Source: Datnioides undecimradiatus
Lineage: Eukaryota; Chordata; Actinopteri; Lobotiformes; Datnioididae
DNA: 64,000 nucleotides
Assembly (NCBI GenBank): GCA_008933995.1
Contig: WARS01000031.1
Span: 3,314,001 to 3,378,000, forward strand
Direction of reading: 5' to 3'
Made by a program: the position numbers and the translations under genes. The notes beneath the pieces were generated by a model. The model did no database searches and was not told the DNA's origin. It saw nothing but the letters and a program-made list of their open reading frames with translations. Shown here one piece after another: positions 1 to 13,249 of the stretch; positions within the stretch are counted from its first letter, which is position 1; each line of letters starts with the position of its first letter.

Positions 1-185
1 TTCACTCACGTCTACAAAGGTAACAGAGAAAAAACAGTCTCTGTTTTAGGCCAGACGAATCACTGCAGCGCGGCACTCAAGATGATTTAAAAATCTATGA
101 GATATTTTTGCCTCTGTCTCAAAATTAGAAACTGACAGGAAACTTCATGCCAGCAGTCAATCAAGCTGACAATCTCGGTCAAACA

Positions 186-225
<40 letters not shown>

Positions 226-525
226 GCATCACTCAGGTTGCTGTGCTGTGTCATCTTTGAGCACGTCGCTGACTGTCACCCCCACCCCTGCCACTTCCTC
301 TGTCCACCTCCAACCCTCCTTTACATCAATAATGGATTTACTTGTGTGAACTGCAAATGCCGCCTCTCTTCAACATAATCATAACGAGTCCCACTCCTGC
401 TCTGACGACATGCCGGCTGCTGTGGAGGGGAAGAGTAATGACTCCTCACACAGGCAGGCACACCAGACCGCTCCCAATTAAGGCCAGCTAAAATACCGAA
501 CACCCAATGAGCACGCACACACACT

Positions 526-559
<34 letters not shown>

Positions 560-1785
560 CACAGCAGACTGTCAACATGGAGAGGAAGGACGGGGGCAGA
601 TGAGGAAACATCACACTGTGAACATTTATTAAAGGAGACATCTACAGAGGGTCAAGACATAAAGAAAGTAGTAGGGGGGAGAGAGAGATATGCAGTCATG
701 CTGAGCAGGAGAGATTTATCTGTATCTGTGTGTCCACTGTGGTCTCATGCCACAAAAAAACAGCCTGACCAAGCATGCATTAGTAGAAGGTTGGCATGCT
801 TTTACATCATAAACCGTTGGTTGCTTTCCCAAAAGCCACATCACTCACAAACACATACACACACAAACACAGGTACGCACACAAGCACACACACACACAC
901 AAGTACGCATGAGTTGACCGGTGGAGAGAGTGGGCCAAACGCAGTTCTCAGCTCAATGGACAATCCCAGAGTTAGTGAGGGTTTTTTTAGTCCAAGCAGC
1001 TTACCCAATCATTTATCAGATTAATACTTTTCATGAGAATAAACCAGTCACAGAGAGAGACATATGGAACGTGTTAAACTGTGCTCATCTGAAAATCAAA
1101 GAAATATTGCATAACCAAAAGGTCATCCTGTGTGTGTCTGTGTGGGTGTTTTGTGTGTTTGAGTGTGGCATTAGTGCTGCGGCTTGTGTAAAATGTTAAA
1201 TCTGAATGAAACCATTCGGAGAAAAAATGTATTTGGACTTCTCATTTGGACATTTATACTCTCTTGAAATCATAGTAACTGTAATTTAGTAAATGTGGTC
1301 ACAGCTTATGTTTAATACAGGGGTAAAAAATATCATTTCTGCAAAAAATGCTGTTTACAGATGAGGATTTTTCTGGCTCTGTGGTACTGCTGTTCACTTT
1401 CTGATTGACTGTCATTCATTTAAGTGGGGCCAAAAGGATCAAACACTGCTCCTTCAACAGAGATGTTGAAGTACGTGATAATTGATTAATTATTTTGTAT
1501 TTTTTTTAAACACAAATGCTAAATTTGCAACTTCTTGAATTTGAAGAATTTGGTGCTTTTCATTGGCGTAGATTAAAGAAAACGTGTGGACGGTTGGTTA
1601 AATACAACAAGATATTTAGATATCAGAGTGTGGGAACTTACAAATAACAATTCTAACTTCACTATTTTGGATGTTTTATAGACAAAATGACTATTTAGTT
1701 AACTAAAAATACATGTTATTTTGGTGTGTATTAGTAAGTATAAGTATTTAATATAAGTATTTAATAAGTATTTAATAAGCCTTAC
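1..1785. other. Non-coding left flank (probable intron)
   Basis: No coding exon could be supported here. The stretch holds a pure (GT)18 microsatellite at 189-224, a (CA)n tract at about 529-558, a degenerate CA-rich patch at about 845-903 and otherwise AT-rich sequence. It lies directly downstream, in minus-strand sense, of the donor of the 1786-1999 exon, so the simplest reading is that it is part of that gene's next intron. This is inference from position. Confidence 0.5.
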
Positions 1786-1999
1786 ATTGGCGTCGAGCAG
1801 GTCAATGCTGTCCAGGCTTTTGCTGCGGTGAATGCGGCCTTTAATGCGACGTAGAGAAGGTTTACCCTGGCTCATGGGCAACGAAAGGGTGGAGGTGGCA
1901 GGCATTGCCATAGCACCAGCGCCACCGATAGCACCTGTGAGCCCATCTGAACACCCGGGAGCACCTGGGGGGGATGTATCTCCATCTGGGGGAGTCACC
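1786..1999 (-). CDS. Internal coding exon of an unidentified minus-strand gene
   Basis: Read on the minus strand, a clean acceptor (pyrimidine-rich, ending TTCTATTACAG) precedes 1999 and a strong donor (GTAAGG) follows 1786. Between them 214 nt stay open and encode about 71 residues. The first half is Pro/Gly/Ala-rich and low-complexity. The second half is basic and reads SLRRIKGRIHRSKSLDSID, then LLDAN at the donor. The RSKSLDS stretch is typical of phosphorylated linkers in cytoskeletal or signalling scaffolds and could be a kinase or 14-3-3 site; that is inference. No enzymatic domain is visible. The exon enters with one nucleotide of a split codon and leaves in phase 0. I considered entrep2 (FAM189A1) because it is the human neighbour of APBA2, but I cannot confirm the match from sequence memory. 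No flanking exon was recognised in the next 12 kb upstream on this strand. Confidence 0.72.
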
Positions 2000-4900
2000 C
2001 TGTAATAGAAGAGACAATGTACATAGATGATTAAAAAGATGCAAGCGCAACACTTTTAGTCTGCAAAATTTTAGAATCAGGTCATTCATTTACTGTCAAA
2101 AAATAAGGTTTCTTCACAGGAATGTAGCTGCGTTTACTGTGTTTCCCTCAACCCTTCACCAGCTCCCTTACAATAATCATGTGACTGCAGAAAGGGTACT
2201 TGCAACTGCTCAAATCAATATGTTTATATGAACAATGCGTCTGTTTTGATTCTGCTCATCAGTGTCACTTCCAGCAAAGGGCAGACGGACACAATGGGCT
2301 GGTGAACAAAGTAACATTGAGCTGCTACAGAGCCAGATATTTCTCCCAGGAGTTTGTGGAGACCAATTAAACAGCTGTGTGAACAGAAGCTGACTTCAAA
2401 TGACTGAACCTATGAAAACAGTATTTTTAAGGTGAAAATATAGTTTTTGTCACAAAATTGGCCAAGAAGTCAGTAACTGCAGATTTCAGTGCGTGTAAAT
2501 GTCTTGTGTGTCGCCTGAATTTAACCTGCGAGATTCATTTTAAGCTTTAAGCTGTATGGTGAGTGATGCCATGCAGAGTTTGCAGCGTAGACAGTTTAGT
2601 TTTAATTGATAGTGAAACATATTGGAGACCACAGAGTATTTGATAAACTCTTGAACGTTGCTGATATTGTATGGCTTGTGGTCTTTACAAGTTGACGTAA
2701 CCACATCTATTAAATATCAAACGCTTCACAATGACCACATTTCCTCTGAAGAGCAATCAGCACTGCACATACTGCCCACAGGCACTGCTGCATATCTGAG
2801 GGAGAACATAAAGATGCCTGGAGGATCACGGTGACATAACTTTCCTTTTGCTGTCTTCACTTTTTAAAGGACATCCTCTCCTGTTGGCTGTAGTGGCATT
2901 CAAGCAAGTGTGAATAATTGGGCTGAATGTCAGCGGGTAGCCTGCAGATGGAGACTAGGTATGGAGCATCCACTCATCTTCTATTATTAAGCCACAATGA
3001 AGCTGCTTTGCTTCTTATATGGCTGTTAAAGGGGGGAGGGGGAATTTCCAAGGAAACTTCAGGTGAATTATCAGAGAAAAAGACCACTAATTTTATTTAT
3101 TTATGACTCAAAATATATAAAATGTAAAAAGAGTATATGCATAATCATCTTGCATGACTTTAGCAAAATAAGAGACAAGTTGAATATCTGCAAATCTTGC
3201 AGATATTCAATCTTCTTTCGTTCTCTTTTGTTGTTAACTTTTTGTCAGGTTCTTGTTACATGTTGCTTTCTTTTCTCATGTTTAAAATTATTATAAACCC
3301 CCAAAACTTTTTTTAATGTCGGTTGGACAAAATAAGACATTTGAACACACGCATCGGTGGCTGCTGGGAAATAGGGATGGACATTTTTCACAAATTTCTT
3401 ACATCCTGTATAAAAAAGATTAATCAGTTAATCAAGAAAATAATCGTTAAGATTAAACGTTAATGAAAATAATCATTAGTTGCAGCCCTGCAGGCTTCTC
3501 TGCTCTGCCATGCATTCACACTTCATAGCATGAAGTCTTGGAAAAAGAGGATGATTACATTTTGTACTCAAGATGAATCAAACTGACAAGTCATCAATCA
3601 GTTCGAAGGCTTGTACAAAAGTGTTAGAGAGTGTTCGAGTTGATGACAGATGACGCTCTTCAGGAAAAGAGATAAAACTTACAAACGGCCTCTCAGTCTC
3701 TCTGGGCACGGGGCAGGCTGGAACACATTCACCGCTTTTGATTAAGTGCAACATCAGCCACATTGATAAAAAACATCACAAAACCTGAAAAACCCAGTAT
3801 TCAAAGCTACGCATCTGCCATATTTAATATGACTGCAATAAAAAATACAGAAAGCGAAGAAGACAGCACCATTGTGCTCAGAGATATGGTCACTCCAAAC
3901 TGCCCAGTTCCATCTTAAAACATTTTTACAGACAGTGTGATTTTAGGGCAATGAATTAACGAGTAATTTAAACACATTACTGAATGTAGCAACACACATA
4001 CAAGGTGAAATTTTGCATGACTGAATTAATTACTTTATTTGCATGAAATTCAGTTTATTTTAATGTTTTCAGCTATGTTAAAATAGGTTCAGCCAATCAC
4101 AACAGGCAACAGCAGTGTAGAAAGGACAGCGGATGACATTATGGTGCTTTTGCTCTGTAAGAACACACTCAGATGTTGGCTCTTCAGACCAAGTTCACAT
4201 TTCTACATTCATCGTCTGTAATATGTAATGAGTGACTCTCTAGGCTTTGTCCTCTACTGTGACCTGTGTACACAATGCATGCACACATGTGTATTTACTA
4301 ACAGCCAGGACACAAACACAGGATCTGTCACTGTAATCCCAGGGTTGCTTTTACAAGGGGTTTCCATTCACACATCCCGCAGCAGCTTATGAAGCTCTAT
4401 GGGTTTTAACACTGTATCTAAGTATTAGGGAGCGCTGACATGCACTGCATCAATCCTATAATAATAGATAAAAATGACTAAAGAGAAACAGGAGAACAGA
4501 GAAACCAAGAACATTCGCTGTTTGGGATTTTATACATCAGTGCTTCCATTAAACTGTATTTTTTGCTATGAAAGTTCCTGACAATGGGCAAATCTATGAT
4601 ATAACAGAAAGTACACTTTGTAATATGATTGAAAACAAGACTCAGTCAGTTTCAAGAATCATGTGACAACTTGTTTAACAATGTGAATCGCTTTATTAAG
4701 ATCGAAGAAAAGAGTAAATGATTCAGATTCATTTGGAAAACTTGTGTACGATTTGAACCACGGTTGAAAATACGCAGACAGAAAAACTGAGTTTTGTTGA
4801 TCTAAAGTCCGCTTCGTATGAAGTATAAACATCAGAGAACAAATATTAAAACTATATAGAACACAAGAAGGAGCAAAAACACAACTGCTCACTTGCTGCT

Positions 4901-7900
4901 GGCCTATACATGATTTATCATCAGTGATGCTGCAGGATTTTAGGCATGGCTCGAGATATATTGAGCCATGCAAGCCAGTGGATTAGACACAGTCTGGTCG
5001 CAGACAGAAGTTAGTTTCACTTTTCACTGCCTCTGGAGAAATATGGAGAAACTCACAAACAGGCTAGAGTGCACTCACAACGTGTACCCAAAGTGACCCC
5101 TTCAGTGCAAACAACAGACAATGCCGGCATCTTACAGCACAAAAATAAAGCAATAACAAGACACATTAGGCACTGGGAATGCAGTGAGAGGTGAAGTTTA
5201 TGAATATTACATGAGACTTCAGCCCAAAATAGAGAATCTCCCTCCTGCCATGGATTTAAGAGGTCATTGGCAAAGCTTTACAGATTACCTCATCCCAGAA
5301 TCCATGCAATGTGTAAAAGCTGTAGAGTAATTGTATCATTACTTGACACATTGATGTATCTCCAAAAATGTTTGTTATGCAATTATATTTGGATGCAAAT
5401 ATATAATTAAATTAAAGCGGATTAAATTTAAAAATTACTTTAGATGACTAATTAATGAAAAAGCTGTTTGCAGCACTTCGGACCAACATAACACTGTAAG
5501 AGCGTCATTAAAACATTATAGAAGTTCCGTTTTTTACCTTGTAGGCAGCAGTTAGTAGTTAGTGACTTGTAGCTTTGTTTTCAGTCATATTACATGAACT
5601 TAATCAGCAGTTGGAGTTTGCCAAAGTGTCGAAGAAGTGTGGATTTTTTAAATTTTTCTATTTCTTGTCTCTGGATTTTAAGAAATTAAAAGCTGAGGTT
5701 TCAAATAAGATGATCGTGTAATATTTCACACTTCAACAACAGCTGCTAAACAGACCGCACACAGGCCGGTGGGTTGAGATGTAGCCAGATCCCTGCTGGA
5801 CCGCAGCCACAGTGGCAAGTGCTTGTTGTCTGAAAGTACTTTAAAGAAGCAAAAGAATATAAGATGCACGTGATCAGTATTCTGCAGGTATGGGCCGCAA
5901 CAACATACTAATGTGACATAGTGTTGTGATTGGAGGTTTTAAAAATACCATGGCATGTTACATTATTAGCACTTACGAGAACTGTAACATGAAACTGTGA
6001 GGAAATGGTCAGAGCTGCCATTGGAAATCAATTGTTTATAGTATGTAGTTCAGATTAGAATAACTGTAATGCATCATATTAACGTGTTTTCCACTAAGAG
6101 GACACTGAGATGAAAGATCAGGAATTAATCATGGCCTGTATATTTTCTGTAGACTCTGGTTTCTCTGCCCTGTTGTATTGGTGTTAGAGAGGGTGGGGCA
6201 GGGGCTGGGGTGGGCCACCAGGGTAGATTGCCATGTCACCTTGCAGGTATTATGTTATGACAGATCTTCAGTCAAAGAGCACGTTACAGAAACAATTGCT
6301 TCCTCTAAGTGAGGCACTGCAGGGACAGAAGCAGGTGTGTGTCATCCCTATCCTGACACTTTTCCCAAAGCAGTGAGCACACACACACACACACACAGAA
6401 GAGAGCGCTACTACTATTCCACTTCAACTGGTTTTAAATTATGTCTAATAACAATGGACTGTGCTCTGATCAAAATGTTAAACAGGGCTGTGATTGGGTG
6501 CCTTTTGATCCTGGGACTTGCCTTTGTTCATACCTTCCAGTTCGACAGTGGTGCATCTAAAATAGCGCCACTGATTTTTCCTCTTTCCATTTATATTGTC
6601 TGACCTTCTGAAAGAGGCTTTTACATGGCCAGTATTTTAGTCATTTGTTTTACTTTCTTTATAAACTCCCTCGCTAATCAAGACTGCTGTCGCGCTGGTG
6701 GGAAACAAACATTCGAGCGAAAAAGACAAAGGAGCAGAAAGTAAATGAGACAGGTGAACTAAGCATGAAGGAGCATGCGGCTGAGAGGCAGGAGGTGGAA
6801 GAAAGGGGGCCGAAAGACAAAAGGAGGATGACCATAATGCAAAGGGACAAAGGACAGAGGGACATTGTCAGCGTATGGCTCAGAGGTCGTCCTGACTGCT
6901 TTGTAATGCCTGACTGTTCAGCTAGAAGTGATGGCGGCCAATGAACATGCCTCATTCTGCTCTCGGGTCTGCCCCCCTCCGACTTCAGGGGACAAGTGGT
7001 GACAAGAGGTGCATGACACATCCTGCTTGATCTAGATAACCTCGATGACACTCCCCAGCAGAAAAATAAAACAAGTGACTAATATGTTGGCTGGCTAAAA
7101 ACATCCTCAGAAATGCCCGAGGAGAACGAAAAGAACACAAGGAAACAAATCAAAGCTTTTTATTTACTAGTCAGACTCTGTAAGCCCTTTGAAAGCCACC
7201 TGGGCAGACGAGGATGCAACTGAAAATCTCTGGTGAGATCAAGACTCTGATTAGGCCAGACGGCCCCGACAGATGGACAGACCAGATTAGGCATATAGAC
7301 ATGTATCAAACAAGGCAGGACAACGCTCGTGTCCGAGTGCTGTCTGACCCCTGTGGAGTGGAGGGTGACAGGCAGGTCAACGGCTGGTCTCACAAGCAAG
7401 GCTGCTCCCATGTGCATAACAGACATCAATGCAAACTCAACTTTGAAGGCAAGTTAAAACTCAATGCACGTAAGCAAAGATCTGCTGAGACGAACAACTT
7501 GGGCCCTGTTTATACATTTATATACATCTATATAGACATACAGTAGAAACAAACACAGGAACATCAGAGTGATGCTTTTGATAACAACTATCGTGTAATA
7601 ATACAGTTAATTAGAATAGATGGCATGATGAGGGATAATCACTTCGGGTATGTCAGTGGGAACAGGTACAGATCAGCCTATTTGTCTTACAAGATCTATT
7701 GCTTTCACAGACCTTCTTTACTACAGTATAGTGTTGTTACACCATATTAAGAAAAATGAAATGCCTCAATTACATAACGTTAGCAAATACCCATGTTGAC
7801 AGACGGATATAAATCTGCCGGGCCGAGGGAAGGAAAGAGGAAATAAATTGGGATCTCTGTCAGACAAAAGTGGATCCCCTCTGCTGTGTCCTTCTCTATT

Positions 7901-10900
7901 TGTGGGACGGCAGTGATGGATTCCATCTTGTCAGCCTCCTGTGAGCCGTCGTGACAGTCGGGAGTCACCAGAGGCCGAGAACGTGTGACTCACAGATTCT
8001 AAAAGTCATTGCTGCTCCGCGTCTGACTCTGACTGGAGACTATGAGTCTCTGATAGGCCTCTGTTACCATCACTGCCGCCAACAGGCTCTTTAAGCAGCC
8101 ATTACCAGACCCTTAGTTAGGCTCAACATTACGTGAATCCAGACCTGCACTGTGCAAGAACAAAGAGTCAGACTCGAGGAGGAGGCAGCTGCAGAGTCTA
8201 AGTTTAATATGACTGATGCAGAGGGGGGAAGAGTGAGAAAGATAAAAACCTCTTAGACAGAGGAGCAGTACATTTGCACCTTCAGGGTGACAGTTTGTCA
8301 CTGTTAGTCAGTAATTATTCACTGGAATGTTTTAGTTTTGTTGGTACATTATGCCAAACTTATATTTCTTTTCAAACCCAGAATTTGAGTATTAATGCTT
8401 TCTGTGTGAAAACCTACTCGGCAATAGGCCTGCCTCTGATTCTGATTAACAAACCTGACAATCATTAAATATCTGTTCACAGGATAATTGAACAGGACAA
8501 AGAATCTTACTAAGCTTGCTGCTAACTTTCAATACTTTGCTGGAGACAGGTGTCAATGCTTAATAACACTTTACAGTCAATAGTTAACAAGGATTATGGT
8601 TCAATACTCTGCTATACATTAGTTATGAGTCTACAGAGTAATTACAGTCTATATCTTTGGACACACTGAAAAGTACATTGAAGTTTGGCAGAATCTGTTT
8701 TCTGTCTGCCCAAACAAACAAGTCTAGCCCCATACAGTGAAAACAAGTGAGAAACCAGAGATAATGCACACTTATCATCATATGATCCCCTGTTTTGGAG
8801 CATTTAGTTTTCTCTGTAAATTATAGCAACAATGATAAAAGCTGGGTATGAAGAAACATCAAACATGCTTTTATGACATCATGCACTAAAGTCTGACAAG
8901 TCTTAAGTAGTTTTTTTTTAAATTAGGTCTATACAAAGCTGACACACTGAGTTTTGTTCTCCTGTAGATGACTCACTGATTATAGTTTTTTTTACCTTCA
9001 TTTTTACTTGGATATCTTTCTTTGGTGGGCTTGGTGATTGGATGAATATGGCAGATCTATATCTTCTTGACAACTTAAATAACCAGTGTGATTTCCACTA
9101 TTTATCTGCCTCTTTAGCATTTAAAAGTGTCAAACACAAAAGCATAGAGCACAAAAAGCATCAGAACTGTTTACATACAGTGCGTCTTAGTCACCAGCTT
9201 CTGTGCTACATTGTTACAGTGTGAAAGAACACTCATGCTGTCAAGTAAAGACTATAAACCTGGAGAGCGAACACGGCAAACGATTCTGTGCAGACTGTTT
9301 CAGTATAAAACTGCAGCTATTCAACAAAGCTGAAAAGTTATCACTAAAGGCCCTAACTCAAACAAACACGCAGACACACTCACATTTGCACAGACACCCA
9401 CAAATTTACACTCTCACACACATACACACACACACACACATCAACAAATACATAAACACACACCCACAGGATGCTAGGAGAGCGGGTGGGGTAAGGGGGT
9501 GAGCCACGAGTCAATAAACCCTGTGTAATCTGTTCCCTTTAGTGGCATAAACCATCTGAGAGGAGATTACAACCGTTCTGCCAAAGTAAGAACATGCGAG
9601 TTCCTAATGGACAGAAACACTGAATAGAAACACAAACACACACACACAAACCCGTGAGTGCACCTTCACATATACTCTATAAAGAACTGTGGAGAGTTAA
9701 GAGTAGTGCGCTCCAAGACTGCCATGGAGTCATGAGTCGTGTTTTTAAGATCAGGCTGCATGACTTTAATACAGAAAGGCTCTTTTTGACTTTAGGGAGA
9801 GCGAGACAGAGAGATACAGTGAAAGCAGAGGAGAAAAAAAGAGAGTATTTCTGCATGTTTTTCAGAAAAGTACTGATTATCATGACAGGCCCACCCTGGA
9901 CTTGGGCTCCTGCTGAGGTAACTAATGCGCGGCATTGTCAGTTTGGGTGAGATTACGCATCATGGCCTCCATGAGTGGAACTGGAAGAGTGGAGGGGGTA
10001 GGACAGGAGATGTTGAATGTATGTGTTCCTCTGAAGAGCTCGGAGGGAGGACGTGTGGACAGGCAAATCAGAGGGCAGAGGGGCTGCATGCTGCATGTGT
10101 GTGTGTGTGTGTGTATCGGGGGGGAGAAGGGACGCTGACTTTATGCATCATTAAGCAGGTGGACTGAGAACACCAGGCACTGCTGTCACTGTGGAGGGGA
10201 GCAGAGCAGACATCTGGTACACAATGCAGGACAATACACCCACATGTTAGGAAGAGCTACAACCAGTTTAAACTAGCAAGCTAATTATCATTTATAGATC
10301 ATCTCAAACTAATTACAGTGCATGCAGTGGTTATTACAGAGCACTGTGTGTTTCATATAATAACAATGTATTCGTCTTGGTTTATGCATTGCATAGAGTC
10401 CTACACTGTATTGCTTGATGACATTTTTGTGGTTTTGATGTGACCACAGTAAGACAATACTTTAATTATTACAATTAAACCAATAGCCAAGTAATCCAAC
10501 ATTAAGATTGTAATTGTATCAAGCATAACTCAATTTACAGTGCTGGATTAATCTAAGACTACACGTAAAACAAAACAGGAATCGATGACTTCACACTGAC
10601 AATATGTCAGAGTTACAACAAACAAAATGACAAAGAGACGAAAAATCCAGGTGCCACCCTCTGAATGACCTCCATAAATACACAAGGATCTACCAACATT
10701 GTTGTTTACGTTGCCACATTATTTAAACACTGTTCTTATTACCTCAGGAACACCACAGCCATGCATGTGGAAAATGCAGTTTATGTAAAAGCATCATGTA
10801 CAGACTTATTACATCCTAAGCACCTGATCAGGACATGCAAATGACTTTTAACTTCACTGAGCTTAGATAATGGAAGAGGTGGTAATCATATTTATGTGGA

Positions 10901-13200
10901 GAAGCAAATAATTATCATTGCATCATCACTCATTTATAAAATTAAAAAAGAATGAATATGGAAAATTTCATATGCATTTGTCATGCAGTAAAATATAGGA
11001 CACATAATTTTGTTTATTTCCTTGCTGATGCATTGTGCTCCTCTCCAAACATGATAGATGGATGGGAGTAGATTTTTAATCAAGGGGGTTGAGTGTTTTG
11101 GAAGATCATAAAACCATCTGGCGCACAACCACCTCCTCATCTATATTTCTCATCTGCTGCTAAAAAAAATGAACATATCCTTTCTGTCTGCTGTGTTTTA
11201 AGAACTACAGAACTACACGATTGTCCTTTGTGGGCTTTTTTGTTTTGTTTTTTACCTGACAGTCCTTAAATGATCTTGGCCCTATGTTATTGATGGGTCT
11301 CTAATCAAAGCCATTTTATTTCATAATCATCTCCTGCACCACAGCTTTCAGCTCAACATTATGGCATGGATGTAAGAACCAACAAAATATGCTGGCATCT
11401 GCACCCCACTACAAGCCACATTCCATTTTTAATGTCATACTTATTCAACAATCTCTTAAATAACGCTGACATCTTATCTTAACATGTGTAAATATATAAT
11501 CTGGGCTGTTTCTGTGTATTTGCCACAAAGGTCAAAGGGTAAAAAACATGCAAAGCAGGGACTTTGAAAAAATGCATGTTTAGCAATTCAGTTTTTCAGG
11601 AAGGACAGCTGTTTTTATATTAAACAACGACTAAATAAAAGCAACCCACAGGCGGCAATAAAAAGCTTAAAGGTTACCACACATCTGGATATAACCCTGA
11701 CTGTCAAGCGACTCATGTGAACTTGGATTATTAGCTTTACGTTATTGAGAATCACCTCATCTGGGTATTCACAGAGTTTCTCATGTGCATGCAAGCCTAC
11801 TGATCCCAGGCTCTGACTTCACACTAAATAAAGACAAACATGGCATGCAAGGGGATGCATGGGATGACTCCATGAAACACACACTGCAGGCGCACGCTGG
11901 CTCAGCTTCCCTTCGTTAAAGTGGCTGTCGGAGGCGATACAGTAATCCTGTTTTAATGGCCGTGCCCCTTCCCCCACCATGAAGTGATGGCCCCAGACAT
12001 ACCGCCGCGCCTCTCTTAAGGGAGAAGTGTCAAAACCAAGTCACCACTATGTTCATTGCAACACATTTGATAACAGTCATGAGCTAAGAGTAGATAACCA
12101 ATCCTTTTCCCCTGCGTGATGACTTCAGATTCAGTCAGGTGTGAACGCAAAGTCATATAGTCATTTGTTCCTGTATGAACTCCTCAGGAACCAGCTTGGA
12201 CATTCACCACAATAAACCAGTGTTTGTCTTCTGACTGTAAAGTAATGCCAATCTGAGGGATTATACCTCGTGCTTAATGTTATCTGTGTGGATTACAGAA
12301 GAAGAACAACTGAATGTGCTCATTGTGTGAATAATGAGAGCCTATAATTAGACTGAACACTACTCTGCTGTGTAATGGGTTTTTTTTGATTTTCCATCTT
12401 TTATTACTGAGATTCTTCATATGAATAAGCAAAATAAGCAGATTTATAGTTTACCTTCATATGACCTATAGTGTAATCATAACTGAAGACATCTAGTACA
12501 ACAGTTGTTTTTCTTTTACCAAATGCACAGGTAATGGGGATGTGAGTGACGTGAAATGAATCAGTTAAAATAACACAGTTCTGAGACACATGTGTAACTA
12601 CTCTTTCAAGATACACACGGTGAAGACAACAAATTGTAGTCCACATTGTAGCACATTAAACCCCACCAGCATGACTGATGCTAACTGTTTTTCAGTATTT
12701 TCTGACATTTTGTGGACTAATTAAATTGGCAAAGCTTAAAAACACGCAACAGTTTAAGTGAACCAGCCCTACAATCTAATACGGCCACAGAAGAAGAAAA
12801 AGGATCATAAAGATGTTTGCAAAAGTGGAATAAGGGTGACAGTTTTAGCAGACAGCAGGCAAGTTTGTAGCGTGGTGAAAAAATGCATGGATGGGTGAAT
12901 AATAACAGACTATAATATGAATTTAACTGGGTGGAAACATTCAAATGAAAACACACAGATATCCAAGCAGCCAATGATAGTCAACCACTTAGCATCGCTC
13001 CTACACATTGTGATCTGAATGCAGGCGGCACGAAGCTACTGAATAAGTGATGAGGGTGGAGAAATCAGCCGACATTTTTTTTTTTTTTTTACTAGTTCAG
13101 ATCACAGAAATAGATCTGAGAGCAGACACTTGCTGTGCCAAAACAAATCACCCAAATTAGACTTGAAAGCATGAAATGTACGATCGCTAAAAAAAAGGCT
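2000..13200. other. Gene-free stretch, probable long intron
   Basis: No exon with plausible splice sites and coding character was recognised on either strand. The stretch contains a MITE-like repeat (3300-3490), short (CA)n tracts at about 6379-6397 and 9418-9442, a (GT)n tract at about 10098-10115 and a T run at 13075-13090. It probably represents the intron upstream of the 1786-1999 exon, but this depends on an unseen upstream exon. Confidence 0.45.
3300..3490 (-). repeat. MITE-like dispersed repeat copy
   Basis: On the minus strand this begins with GGGCTGCAACTAATGATTAT and continues through alternating 'gattaat' motifs into a 'gtgaaaaatgtcca...tttccca' segment. That layout matches a short dispersed repeat I know as common in percomorph fish genomes. 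Further divergent copies occur at 17.96, 30.8 and 31.5 kb. The name and class are not certain. The better-preserved copy at 31.47-31.66 kb has imperfect inverted ends, which suggests a non-autonomous DNA element. Confidence 0.55.
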
Positions 13201-13249
13201 CACGGAGAAAACAAGGAAAACACGGAGTGTGTGCAGGTGCAATTGAGAT

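Noticed and set aside
193-378. Reading frame beginning with a Cys-Val repeat
   Set aside because: The repeat is translation of a (GT)n microsatellite; no coding character follows it.
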